NCBI RefSeq assembly: GCF_018613605.1
Contig: NZ_JAGGPU010000013.1
Coordinates: forward strand, 115,320-179,319
Origin: Pedobacter sp. ISL-64
Lineage (GTDB): Bacteria > Bacteroidota > Bacteroidia > Sphingobacteriales > Sphingobacteriaceae
Direction of reading: 5' to 3'
DNA length: 64,000 nucleotides
Of the stretch, positions 42,846 to 50,874 are shown one piece after another (the first letter of the stretch is position 1; every line of letters starts with the position of its first letter). The position numbers were made by a program, and so were the translations under genes. The notes beneath the pieces are model-generated. The model searched no databases, was not told where the DNA came from, and worked only from the letters and a program-made list of their open reading frames with translations.

Positions 42846-44873
42846 TTACACAAATAGACCGACCAATAAATCGATTATTTTAATTCCAATAAATGGGGCT
42901 ACTACACCACCAATACCATATATAAACAGGTTTCTGCGCAATAAAGCAGTTGCGCCGATAGGTTTGTAAGCCACACCTTTTAATGCCAGTGGAATCAGGA
43001 TTGGAATAATGATGGCGTTAAAAATCACAGCCGACATGATAGCTGATTCTGGTGAGTGCAGCCCCATAATATTCAGGCTTTGCAAGGCAGGAATTGAAGC
43101 GATAAACAATGCCGGAACGATGGCGAAATACTTGGCCACATCATTCGCAATGGAGAAAGTGGTTAGTGTACCACGTGTAATTAGCAACTGTTTACCAATT
43201 TCTACAATCTCGATTAGTTTAGTTGGGTCGTTATCCAAATCGACCATATTACCAGCCTCTTTTGCAGCCTGTGTTCCACTATTCATGGCTACACCAACAT
43301 CTGCCTGTGCTAAGGCAGGCGCATCATTGGTTCCATCTCCCATCATTGCTACCAGTTTACCTAAGTTCTGTTCGTCTTTGATGTAGTTCATTTTATCCTC
43401 GGGTTTGGCCTCAGCAATAAAATCGTCAACACCAGCTTTCTCTGCGATATATTTAGCTGTTAATGGATTATCACCCGTAACCATCACGGTTTTCACACCC
43501 ATTTTCCTTAAACGTTCGAAACGTTCGCTGATCCCTGGTTTAATAATATCCTGAAGTTCGATTACGCCAAGGGCTTTTTCATTTTCAGACACCACAAGTG
43601 GCGTTCCTCCATTGGTAGCAATGGCCTTTACATGATTTTCGATATCGGAAGGAAAAATATTTCCAGCTTTTTCTACGATATTCCTGATCGAATCGAAAGC
43701 CCCTTTTCTAATTCTTCTTCCGTCAAGGGTATCTAATCCGCTTGAGCGGGTTTCGGCAGTAAATTTGATAAAAGTAGATCCCTGAGGTGTTCCGTCAGAT
43801 TTAACACCCTGCTCAGCAGCCAGTTCTATGATTGATTTTCCCTCTGGGGTTTCATCGGCCAAAGAGCTCAGCAAACAGGCATCAGTAAAAGCTTTAATGT
43901 TTACACCTGCTGTTGGATAAAAATTGGTCGCTTTACGGTTACCAATAGTGATCGTTCCAGTTTTATCTAAAAGCAATACATCAATATCACCCGCAGTTTC
44001 TACCGCTTTACCCGATTTGGTAATTACGTTGGCTCTTAATGCCCTGTCCATTCCGGCAATACCAATGGCAGATAAAAGTCCGCCTATGGTGGTTGGGATC
44101 AGACATACAAACAGCGAGATCAGCGCGGCAATGGTAATCGGTGTATTGGCATAATCGGCAAAAGGTTTCAGCGTTACACATACGATGATAAACACCAGGG
44201 TAAAACTGGCCAGTAAAATGGTTAAAGCAATTTCGTTTGGTGTTTTCTGACGCGATGCACCTTCAACCAAGGCGATCATCTTATCTAAGAAGCTTTCGCC
44301 TGGGGCAGTACTCACCTGAACTTTAATCTCATCAGATAATACTTTTGTACCACCTGTTACCGAAGATTTATCACCACCTGATTCGCGAATTACAGGAGCA
44401 GACTCACCGGTAATGGCCGATTCGTCAATAGTGGCAATACCTTCAATAATCTCTCCATCAGTTGGAATGGTATCGCCTGTTTCGCAAAGAAACACATCGC
44501 CTTTTTTTAACTGGTTGGATGAACGGATTTCGATGGTTCCATTAGCCAATAGTACTTTTGCAGGTGTTTCTTCTCTTGTTTTACGGAGACTATCAGCCTG
44601 TGCTTTACCTCTTGCCTCTGCAATGGCCTCGGCGAAGTTTGCAAACAGCACAGTAAGCAATAAAATTAAAAAGATGAAGAAATTGTATAAAGGCGATCCT
44701 TGTCCGCTATGACTAAAAGAATATATAGTCACATAAGCCATTACCATTGTTCCGATTTCGACGGTAAACATGACCGGATTGCGGACCATTACCCTTGGAT
44801 CGAGCTTGATGAAAGATTGTTTTAGTGCGGTCTGCACCAAGGCAGGTTCGAACAATTTATTATTGGGTTTCAT
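42846..44873 (-). CDS. kdpB: Potassium-transporting ATPase subunit KdpB
   Basis: 675 residues, full length for this P-type ATPase. The actuator motif ITGES, the phosphorylation motif LLLDKTGTITIG, VMVTGDNPLTAKYIAEKAGV, and MMGDGTNDAPALAQADVGVA are all present, and seven membrane segments can be placed. KdpB hydrolyses ATP to drive potassium import by KdpA. The DKTGTIT sequence is as in the KdpB family. Confidence 0.98.
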   Translation of the reverse strand: MKPNNKLFEPALVQTALKQSFIKLDPRVMVRNPVMFTVEIGTMVMAYVTIYSFSHSGQGSPLYNFFIFLILLLTVLFANFAEAIAEARGKAQADSLRKTREETPAKVLLANGTIEIRSSNQLKKGDVFLCETGDTIPTDGEIIEGIATIDESAITGESAPVIRESGGDKSSVTGGTKVLSDEIKVQVSTAPGESFLDKMIALVEGASRQKTPNEIALTILLASFTLVFIIVCVTLKPFADYANTPITIAALISLFVCLIPTTIGGLLSAIGIAGMDRALRANVITKSGKAVETAGDIDVLLLDKTGTITIGNRKATNFYPTAGVNIKAFTDACLLSSLADETPEGKSIIELAAEQGVKSDGTPQGSTFIKFTAETRSSGLDTLDGRRIRKGAFDSIRNIVEKAGNIFPSDIENHVKAIATNGGTPLVVSENEKALGVIELQDIIKPGISERFERLRKMGVKTVMVTGDNPLTAKYIAEKAGVDDFIAEAKPEDKMNYIKDEQNLGKLVAMMGDGTNDAPALAQADVGVAMNSGTQAAKEAGNMVDLDNDPTKLIEIVEIGKQLLITRGTLTTFSIANDVAKYFAIVPALFIASIPALQSLNIMGLHSPESAIMSAVIFNAIIIPILIPLALKGVAYKPIGATALLRRNLFIYGIGGVVAPFIGIKIIDLLVGLFV

Positions 44874-44890
44874 TTTTTTATTTATTATGT

Positions 44891-44993
44891 GATTTCACAG
44901 ATTTAATTGATTTCACAGATTTATGTGTGGTCTGTCATCCTGAGCTTGTCGAAAGACCTTTGACAACTGCATTTCGACAGGATCAATGTGACA
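44891..44993. repeat. Short direct repeat and REP-like palindrome
   Basis: A 15-bp unit, gatttcacagattta, occurs twice (44891-44905 and 44909-44923, period 18). A palindrome tgtcatcctgagcttgtcga/ttcgacaggatcaatgtgaca follows at 44933-44993. Together they fill the gap between kdpA and kdpB. Confidence 0.65.
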
Positions 44994-45001
44994 ATTCTCA
45001 T

Positions 45002-46720
45002 TTATTTAAGCATGGTAAAATATTCTGCCAAAGGACCTAGTGCCAAGGCAGGGAAATAAGATAATGCGTTCAGTACCAGAATAACTGCAAAAGTCATCAG
45101 GGCAAAGGTTTTGGTATCTGTTTTAAGCGTACCGGCCGATTCAGGAATGAATTTTTTAGCACCTAATAATCCAGCGATTGCAACAGGGCCGATAATCGGT
45201 AAAAAACGACCAAGGAAAATCACAATACCGGTAGATAGATTCCAGAAGATATTGTTATCGCCCAATCCTTCAAACCCTGAGCCGTTGTTAGCGTTGGATG
45301 AAGTCATTTCATATAACATTTCTGAGAATCCATGGAAACCAGGGTTATTGAGCCAGCTTTTAGGTTGCACTGCCCATGCGGCATCACCATGACTTGTAAA
45401 AACATAACTTGCAATGGCTGTTCCGGCAAGGATCAAAAACGGACTTAACAAAGTGATAATCGCCGCAATCTTAATCTCTCCAGCCTCTACTTTATGCCCA
45501 AGAAACTCCGGTGTTCTTCCCACCATCAAGCCTGAAATAAATACGGCAACAATGAGGTAAATGAAGTAATTCAATAAACCAACACCGCAACCTCCATAGA
45601 ATGAGTTGATCATCATTCCCAGTAATTGCCATGTGCCTGACATTGGCATTGTACTATCGTGCATACTATTTACCGATCCGGTAGAAATAATTGTCGTTAC
45701 AGTAGCCCAGTAAGCAGAGGCAGCGGGACCAAAGCGGACTTCCTTTCCTTCCATAGCACCAGTGGTTTGGGAAATCCCCATTTTGGCCAATGCCGGATTA
45801 CCACCTAGCTCAGAGTTGAGCATCGGGATGAGCAGCATAAACAGACCGATGGTCATAACACCAAAGATGGTCCATGCTAGTTTCTTCCTGCGGATGAAAT
45901 AACCAAATGCAATTACCATTGCAATAGGAATGATTACCTGCGCAATTAGCTCAACCATATTGGTAAAATAACTTGGGTTTTCAAATGGATGTGCCGAATT
46001 GGCCCCAAAATAACCTCCACCATTAGTGCCTAAATGTTTAATGGCAATCATTTGAGCAGCAGGTCCTCTCGAAACATGGACGGTATCGCCTTGTAGGGAA
46101 ATAAATTGATCTTTACCCTCATAGCTTGCCGGGGTACCATTAAAAGTTAAGATTAAAGCAACCACAAGCGATAAGGGCAACAATAAACGGGTAATAGATT
46201 TTACAAAAAACTCCCAAAAGTTACCGAGCTCAGTTGTTGTTTTATCTCTAAAAGCTTTGAAAAGGACTACTGCAGCCGCAATACCGGTTGCCGCACTTAC
46301 AAACTGAAGAAACATGAGCACATATTGCTGGGTAAGGTAACTTACACCACTTTCGCCTGAATAATGTTGCAGATTACAGTTGGCAACAAAGCTGATAATG
46401 GTGTTAAAAGCCAAATCTGGCGTCATCGCAGGGTTGCCATCCGGATTGAATGGAAGTTTATCCTGAAAGATGAGTACAAAAAAGCCGTAAAATAACCATA
46501 ATATATTAATGGTAAGCAGTGCTTTTAACTGCTGTTTCCAGTTCATTTGTTCTTTAATATTGATTCCGGAAAGCTTGTAAATACCAGTTTCCAATGGCTT
46601 TAAAAAATCTGTCCAGACTTTTTCTCCTGCAAAAACCTTAGCCAGGTATTTACCCAATGGTATTGCGATGACCAGGGTGAGCAGGAAGGTGGCGATAATG
46701 CCTGTTAATTCAGTATTCAT
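45002..46720 (-). CDS. kdpA: Potassium-transporting ATPase subunit KdpA
   Basis: 572 residues with about ten membrane helices, the normal length. Filter-type segments NCNLQHYSGESGVSYLTQ, GTNGGGYFGANSAHPFENP, GGCGVGLLNYF and SNANNGSGFEG mark the four pore loops of the potassium channel-like subunit. Forms the ion pathway of the Kdp uptake complex. The kdpF ORF ends 39 bp upstream. Confidence 0.98.
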   Translation of the reverse strand: MNTELTGIIATFLLTLVIAIPLGKYLAKVFAGEKVWTDFLKPLETGIYKLSGINIKEQMNWKQQLKALLTINILWLFYGFFVLIFQDKLPFNPDGNPAMTPDLAFNTIISFVANCNLQHYSGESGVSYLTQQYVLMFLQFVSAATGIAAAVVLFKAFRDKTTTELGNFWEFFVKSITRLLLPLSLVVALILTFNGTPASYEGKDQFISLQGDTVHVSRGPAAQMIAIKHLGTNGGGYFGANSAHPFENPSYFTNMVELIAQVIIPIAMVIAFGYFIRRKKLAWTIFGVMTIGLFMLLIPMLNSELGGNPALAKMGISQTTGAMEGKEVRFGPAASAYWATVTTIISTGSVNSMHDSTMPMSGTWQLLGMMINSFYGGCGVGLLNYFIYLIVAVFISGLMVGRTPEFLGHKVEAGEIKIAAIITLLSPFLILAGTAIASYVFTSHGDAAWAVQPKSWLNNPGFHGFSEMLYEMTSSNANNGSGFEGLGDNNIFWNLSTGIVIFLGRFLPIIGPVAIAGLLGAKKFIPESAGTLKTDTKTFALMTFAVILVLNALSYFPALALGPLAEYFTMLK

Positions 46721-46759
46721 TTTTTGATTTGTTAATTGCGCTCCGTACAGGAGAAAAGA

Positions 46760-46837
46760 TTAAAATTTTTCGGGTTTGATCAGCACGTAGATCATATAGA
46801 TAAATACGGCGATGGCGATAATAAATAATGCGATCAT
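46760..46837 (-). CDS. kdpF: KdpF small subunit (25 residues)
   Basis: The ORF encodes MIALFIIAIAVFIYMIYVLI followed by KPEKF, the usual KdpF length and C-terminal pattern (LxxPEKF). It stops 39 bp before kdpA. KdpF is a single-helix peptide that stabilises the Kdp complex. Confidence 0.9.
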   Translation of the reverse strand: MIALFIIAIAVFIYMIYVLIKPEKF

Positions 46838-46841
46838 AATA

Positions 46842-46922
46842 TTAGATTTTTTCGAACCAGTCGATTGATTTGTAAGTAGCCCAGCAGAGCAGGATTAGGA
46901 TTAAAAAAAAGAGTATGGTCAT
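46842..46922 (-). CDS. 26-residue membrane peptide upstream of kdpF
   Basis: The ORF runs from an ATG at 46922 to a TAA at 46842 and encodes MTILFFLILILLCWATYKSI then DWFEKI. It is a single hydrophobic helix with a charged end and is 4 bp from kdpF, which suggests translation coupled to it. It may be a second accessory peptide of the pump. No family is known to me. Confidence 0.55.
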   Translation of the reverse strand: MTILFFLILILLCWATYKSIDWFEKI

Positions 46923-46969
46923 GATTGTATTGATTTTACATGCCATTAGCCAACTCTTATACCACAAAA

Positions 46970-47001
46970 GAAAAATAAATCACAAACAAATGATTTACAA
47001 A
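46970..47001 (-). promoter_or_regulatory. Candidate kdp promoter
   Basis: On the minus strand TTTG (47001-46998), a 20-bp spacer and TATTTTTC (46977-46970) match the Bacteroidota -33/-7 layout with one difference. It lies about 50 bp before the first small ORF of the operon. TTTG words recur around it. Confidence 0.3.
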
Positions 47002-47047
47002 TAGTTACAAACAAAAAAGGCTTTTAAATTTAAATTAGGCATAAAAA

Positions 47048-47070
47048 AACCCTTCCATTTTGGAAAGGTT
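47048..47070. terminator. Terminator-like hairpin upstream of kdp operon
   Basis: aacccttcca-tttt-ggaaaggtt forms an 8-9-bp stem with one mismatch between A- and T-runs, so it has intrinsic-terminator form on both strands. It lies in the divergent gap between the kdp operon and the cold-shock-like gene and beyond the candidate kdp promoter, so it probably insulates the two units. Confidence 0.5.
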
Positions 47071-47215
47071 TTTTTCATTTGGGAAAAATTAGTTCGTCAT
47101 TGCTGAGAAGAAACGACAGCCTAACGCTGGTCTTAGCATCCCGCTAAGACTAGGAGAGCCAAAAAACTTTGTAGCCACATTACACGTATGTTAGTTAAAT
47201 GCAAACAGACGTATA

Positions 47216-47413
47216 ATGAGAAAGGGCACGGTAATACAAATCGATCAATCGGTTGGCTTTGGACTTATACAAGATGAAAACGAACAGGAAATTGCATTTT
47301 GTTTAGCAAATCTTAATGAAAATATCACTGCTGGCGACCTGGTAGAATTTAAAATCGAGCTAATGGCGCATGGGCTTACGGCCACCAACCTTCGCCAATT
47401 ATTACATATTTAA
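47216..47413 (+). CDS. Degenerate cold-shock-domain protein
   Basis: 65 residues, the size of one cold-shock domain. RKGTVIQIDQSVGFGLIQDE corresponds to the RNP1 region, where VGFGLI replaces the standard KGFGFI. EIAFCLANL stands where RNP2 (VFVHF) is normally found. VEFKIELMAHGLTATNLRQL follows. The changed RNA-binding residues suggest reduced or different nucleic-acid binding. It precedes the Crp/Fnr gene by 97 bp on the same strand. Confidence 0.75.
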   Translation: MRKGTVIQIDQSVGFGLIQDENEQEIAFCLANLNENITAGDLVEFKIELMAHGLTATNLRQLLHI

Positions 47414-47509
47414 ATGCACGTTTTCATATTATTTTTGTATATTATAAAAATAGCAGGATGATTATTTATCAAAAAAGATCACTTTTTGAACCTAAAAGTT
47501 TATAACATT

Positions 47510-48148
47510 ATGCCCAATTCTAACAACAGTTCTTTTGTACTGCCACTTCTCCAGTATATGGAACAATACCATAAGCTTTCCAATAGCCTTATTGCACAGT
47601 ATGAAAAACATTGCTCACTGGTCATAGTCAGAAAGAATAAACATATTGTTTCCCCTGTTGATAGTAATGCAGCACTTTACTTTGTAAAAAGTGGCATTGT
47701 TCGTGGTTTTATAAAAGATGGGACCAAAGATATTACCACCTGGTTTTGTTTTGGAAATAATATTGTAGGCGCTATTCGTCACCCTGATTTACAAGCTAAC
47801 CACTCTGTAGAATATTTACAGGCGTTAGAAGATTGCGAGCTGATCCGCATTCCTTATACTTTAATCGACTATGCGTATTCCCATTTCGAAGAAGCCAACA
47901 TTATCGGGCGAAAACTGTTAGCTGTACATTACTATGCTGCATCCGAAAGATCTATACTGGCCAGAATACCCAATGCATTGCGGCGGTACCAAAAGCTGGC
48001 AGAAAGCGGAAAAGTAGACTTAAACAAAATACCGCTCCGCTATCTCGCAAGCTATTTAGGAATGAGATTAGAAACCTTAAGCAGGGTTAGAAGCAAAGAG
48101 CTGCATAAAAGTGTACATCGCGATGTTGCCGTATTAATAGAGAAATAG
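47510..48148 (+). CDS. Crp/Fnr-family transcriptional regulator
   Basis: 212 residues from the ATG at 47510; a TTG 24 bp earlier is in frame but less likely. The cyclic-nucleotide-like sensor fold occupies about 20-125 (LYFVKSGIVRGFIKDGTKDI). The C-terminal helix-turn-helix is short (PLRYLASYLGMRLETLSRVR). Fe-S cysteines are not clustered, so it is not an oxygen-sensing Fnr. Such proteins are common in Bacteroidota; the ligand is not known. Confidence 0.87.
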   Translation: MPNSNNSSFVLPLLQYMEQYHKLSNSLIAQYEKHCSLVIVRKNKHIVSPVDSNAALYFVKSGIVRGFIKDGTKDITTWFCFGNNIVGAIRHPDLQANHSVEYLQALEDCELIRIPYTLIDYAYSHFEEANIIGRKLLAVHYYAASERSILARIPNALRRYQKLAESGKVDLNKIPLRYLASYLGMRLETLSRVRSKELHKSVHRDVAVLIEK

Positions 48149-48167
48149 TGGCGCTTTTAAAAAAACA

Positions 48168-48195
48168 AACCCCGTACAGTTATTTGTACAGGGTT
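48168..48195. terminator. Bidirectional intrinsic terminator
   Basis: aaccccgtaca and tgtacagggtt form an 11-bp stem with one mismatch around gttatt. A- and T-rich flanks on both sides. It lies between the convergent Crp/Fnr and thioredoxin genes. Confidence 0.8.
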
Positions 48196-48221
48196 AAAAA
48201 TTCTAGTAAAACACGAAGGAT

Positions 48222-49709
48222 TTAACCTTTTTTAATCATATCAATCATCATCGAAATTTCATCTACTGCAGCTTCATTGCTGCCATCAAAACCCATCAGG
48301 TTAAATCTGATGTTCCCTGCAGGATCAATCACAAATTTTGAAGGAATTCCCGATACTTTATAATCAGTAACCACCTTGTTAGCTTTCGAATCAGGATCTT
48401 TAGTATCCATTAATACCTCGAAACTATATTTCTGCGATTTAATATAATCGCTTGCATCTTGAGTTGGGGTGGCTGTTTTCTCCCAGGTATGAATAAACAA
48501 AAACTTCACGTTTGGATCTTCTTTATATTTATTAACGGCCATTTGCATGGCAGGGAAAGAAGCCTTACATGGCCCACACCAGGTAGCCCAAAAATCGAGG
48601 ATTACCACCTTACCTTTTAAACTGCTTAGTGTAACTTTTTTGCCTTCAATATCGGTTAATGTAAAATCTACAGCTGGTTTATTAATGATTTCTTTATTGA
48701 GTTTTTGCTGTAGATTGGCGAGAATCCCTTTTCTGATTTCAGCAGCATAGGCATCGAAACCCGCATCACTTCCCTTTACTTTGATATAAAGTGTTTTAAA
48801 GGTACTACTCATTTCATCATTGGCCTTGCCCGATTTTACGGCCTCCTCCAATTTAGTATAAGCCTCCTGATTTTTATTCAATGCCATTAATATTTTGGCG
48901 TATTGAAAATTCGATCTCGGAGAGGCAGTTTTTGGATTTTTAGCTGCTAAATCGGCATAAATAAGTGCTTCATTATACTTTTTCTGTTCGAAAAGAATAC
49001 CTGCATATGTCATGGTTAAACCCGGGTAACCCGATGCGGCAAATTTGGATGAATTTTGGTTAGGCAACTTTCCATCATAATAAGTTTTAGCACTTTCCAT
49101 GGCTTTTTTATAATATACAGCTGCATTTTTTAAATCGCCGGTTTTATAAAAAGCCTCTGCAATACCACCAAACCCATTTCCTTTCCAAAAATCTACCTGC
49201 AGTTTGTTAATATACTCAATAGCCTTAGCCGCATTTTTTTCTTTGGCATATTCGGAAGCAATAGCCGATACCGCATAATCGTACACAATCAATTCTTCTC
49301 CAGAACCCGACACCGGAAATTTCTTAATCCATATTTTATAGGCATTTTCTTTCGCCAGTGCCGTTTTCTCATCATAAATTTTGCTGGCTTCCTGCGTCCT
49401 CGCTCTCGAACCTTTAGGGAACTTCTGTAATTCAACCTGAACAAGTGAATCGGAAGCTTTTACGTTTTTTAACCGGTAATAGTAATTAATGGCCAGGTCA
49501 ACATCTTTTTCCTGATCTGAAGCGGCCAGTTTTTGTAATTTGGTTGCCAATAGTACTTTATCTGCAGGTTCCTTCGAAGCTACCAGTTTGTCTAGATAAA
49601 TCCTCGTTGTATCTACGGGTTTGGTTTGCGCTTTTAAACCGCCAACGCTTCCTAGAATGATGATAGAAAGCAATCTTAACATTTTGTTGCTGATATTTAG
49701 TGTGCTCAT
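48222..49709 (-). CDS. TPR and TlpA-like thioredoxin-domain protein
   Basis: 495 residues with a signal peptide (about 1-28, ending LKAQT). The middle, about 140-320, holds TPR-like helical repeats (AEAFYKTGDLKNAAVYYKKA). The C-terminal TlpA thioredoxin domain begins near 350 (FTLTDIEGKKVTLSSLKGKV) with the active site FWATWCGPCKASFP. It acts as a periplasmic disulfide oxidoreductase. It begins 5 bp after the preceding gene stop and belongs to the SusC/SusD operon. Confidence 0.9.
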   Translation of the reverse strand: MSTLNISNKMLRLLSIIILGSVGGLKAQTKPVDTTRIYLDKLVASKEPADKVLLATKLQKLAASDQEKDVDLAINYYYRLKNVKASDSLVQVELQKFPKGSRARTQEASKIYDEKTALAKENAYKIWIKKFPVSGSGEELIVYDYAVSAIASEYAKEKNAAKAIEYINKLQVDFWKGNGFGGIAEAFYKTGDLKNAAVYYKKAMESAKTYYDGKLPNQNSSKFAASGYPGLTMTYAGILFEQKKYNEALIYADLAAKNPKTASPRSNFQYAKILMALNKNQEAYTKLEEAVKSGKANDEMSSTFKTLYIKVKGSDAGFDAYAAEIRKGILANLQQKLNKEIINKPAVDFTLTDIEGKKVTLSSLKGKVVILDFWATWCGPCKASFPAMQMAVNKYKEDPNVKFLFIHTWEKTATPTQDASDYIKSQKYSFEVLMDTKDPDSKANKVVTDYKVSGIPSKFVIDPAGNIRFNLMGFDGSNEAAVDEISMMIDMIKKG

Positions 49710-49713
49710 GTGA

Positions 49714-50835
49714 TTAATCTTTAAATAGGTTTGATAATGTGTTATTCAATTCTTCTCCACGTAAATCTTTTGCAACCACTTTTCCATCCTTATCCAATAA
49801 AAAGCTAGCGGGAACGGATTTTACACCGTACAATGCCGCTGCAGTATTCGACCAGCCTTTAAGTTCAGAAACATGTTTCCATACCAAACCATCATCGCTA
49901 ATTGCTTTTAGCCAGGCTTCTTTTTTACTGTCTAACGATACACCCAAAATTTCGAAACCTTTATCATGGTATTTTTTGTAGGCAGCAACTACGTTCGGAT
50001 TTTCTTTACGGCAGGGACCGCACCAGCTTGCCCAAAAATCTACTAAAACATATTTTCCACGAAGTGCAGAAAGTTTAAGTGGTTTTCCATCTACATCATT
50101 CATTACAAAATCTGGAGCCAGTTTTCCCCGAGCAGTTTTATTGGTTAATGCTAAACTTTCTTTTATGGTTCTACCGTAAAATGAAACTTTAACCGCTGGG
50201 GCAAATAATGCATACATGGCTGCTGCTTGCTCGGGATATGGATAATTAATAAAGCGGTCTTCCACAATTGCCGCAACTGCTACAGAAGAGGAATTTGCTT
50301 CTACATAAGCTTTTATTGCATTTTGGTTAAGCACATCGAGTGCTTTAAATTCATCATCGAAGGATTTACGCTGTGCCGGGTTTAAGGTTACTTTACCTTT
50401 TTGATTTGCACTATCTAAACGGCGGTAAATATCACCAGCTTTTGAGGTTATCGATTTCCAAGGGCCATTATAAAAACCAAAATAAACATCGGTTTCTGGC
50501 GAACCGATCACTTTGGCCTTAAACAACGAATCCTTATCGCCAACTATCGAGATGTCTTTATTTTCTAAAAGAAAGTTTTTTTGTTGCTTACCACCCTTAA
50601 GCTTTAAAGCATACATTTTAACCTCGGGTACTGTACCGTTAAAAGCGAAACTGCCATTAGTAATAACAGTAGAATCCTTAATTTCTTTATCGCCAATGTT
50701 ATGCGAAAGATAAATTAATCCCTTATCTATCCCTTTTATCTTACCCGTTAATTTATATCCTCGTTGTACGTTAAAAGCAGTTGCAACCAAAAGGACCAAG
50801 GTAACTGTTGCTATTAATTTTATTGTTTTTTTCAT
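49714..50835 (-). CDS. TlpA-family thioredoxin with DUF4369 domain
   Basis: 373 residues from the ATG at 50835, where a signal peptide (MKKTIKLIATVTLVLLVATA) begins; the earlier in-frame start adds an unlikely extension. The DUF4369 domain covers about 25-130 (YKLTGKIKGIDKGLIYLSHN). The TlpA/AhpC-TSA domain lies from about 230 to the end, with active site FWASWCGPCRKENP. Such DUF4369-TlpA proteins are a Bacteroidota speciality. It lies 39 bp after SusD and is co-transcribed. Confidence 0.92.
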   Translation of the reverse strand: MKKTIKLIATVTLVLLVATAFNVQRGYKLTGKIKGIDKGLIYLSHNIGDKEIKDSTVITNGSFAFNGTVPEVKMYALKLKGGKQQKNFLLENKDISIVGDKDSLFKAKVIGSPETDVYFGFYNGPWKSITSKAGDIYRRLDSANQKGKVTLNPAQRKSFDDEFKALDVLNQNAIKAYVEANSSSVAVAAIVEDRFINYPYPEQAAAMYALFAPAVKVSFYGRTIKESLALTNKTARGKLAPDFVMNDVDGKPLKLSALRGKYVLVDFWASWCGPCRKENPNVVAAYKKYHDKGFEILGVSLDSKKEAWLKAISDDGLVWKHVSELKGWSNTAAALYGVKSVPASFLLDKDGKVVAKDLRGEELNNTLSNLFKD

Positions 50836-50874
50836 GATTGATATCGTTATGGGAGCCAAACAGGCTCCCAATAA

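Noticed and set aside
15671..45000. CRISPR array from the many palindromic repeats
   Set aside because: The copies are scattered across the window, unequal in length and without regular spacers; no cas gene is present.
47048..47070. Attenuator of the kdp operon
   Set aside because: The candidate promoter at 46970-47001 lies between the hairpin and the operon, so the hairpin would not be in the leader.
47431..47455. Possible Crp/Fnr operator (atttttgtat/attataaaaat)
   Set aside because: The arms have several mismatches and AT-rich composition makes such dyads frequent by chance.
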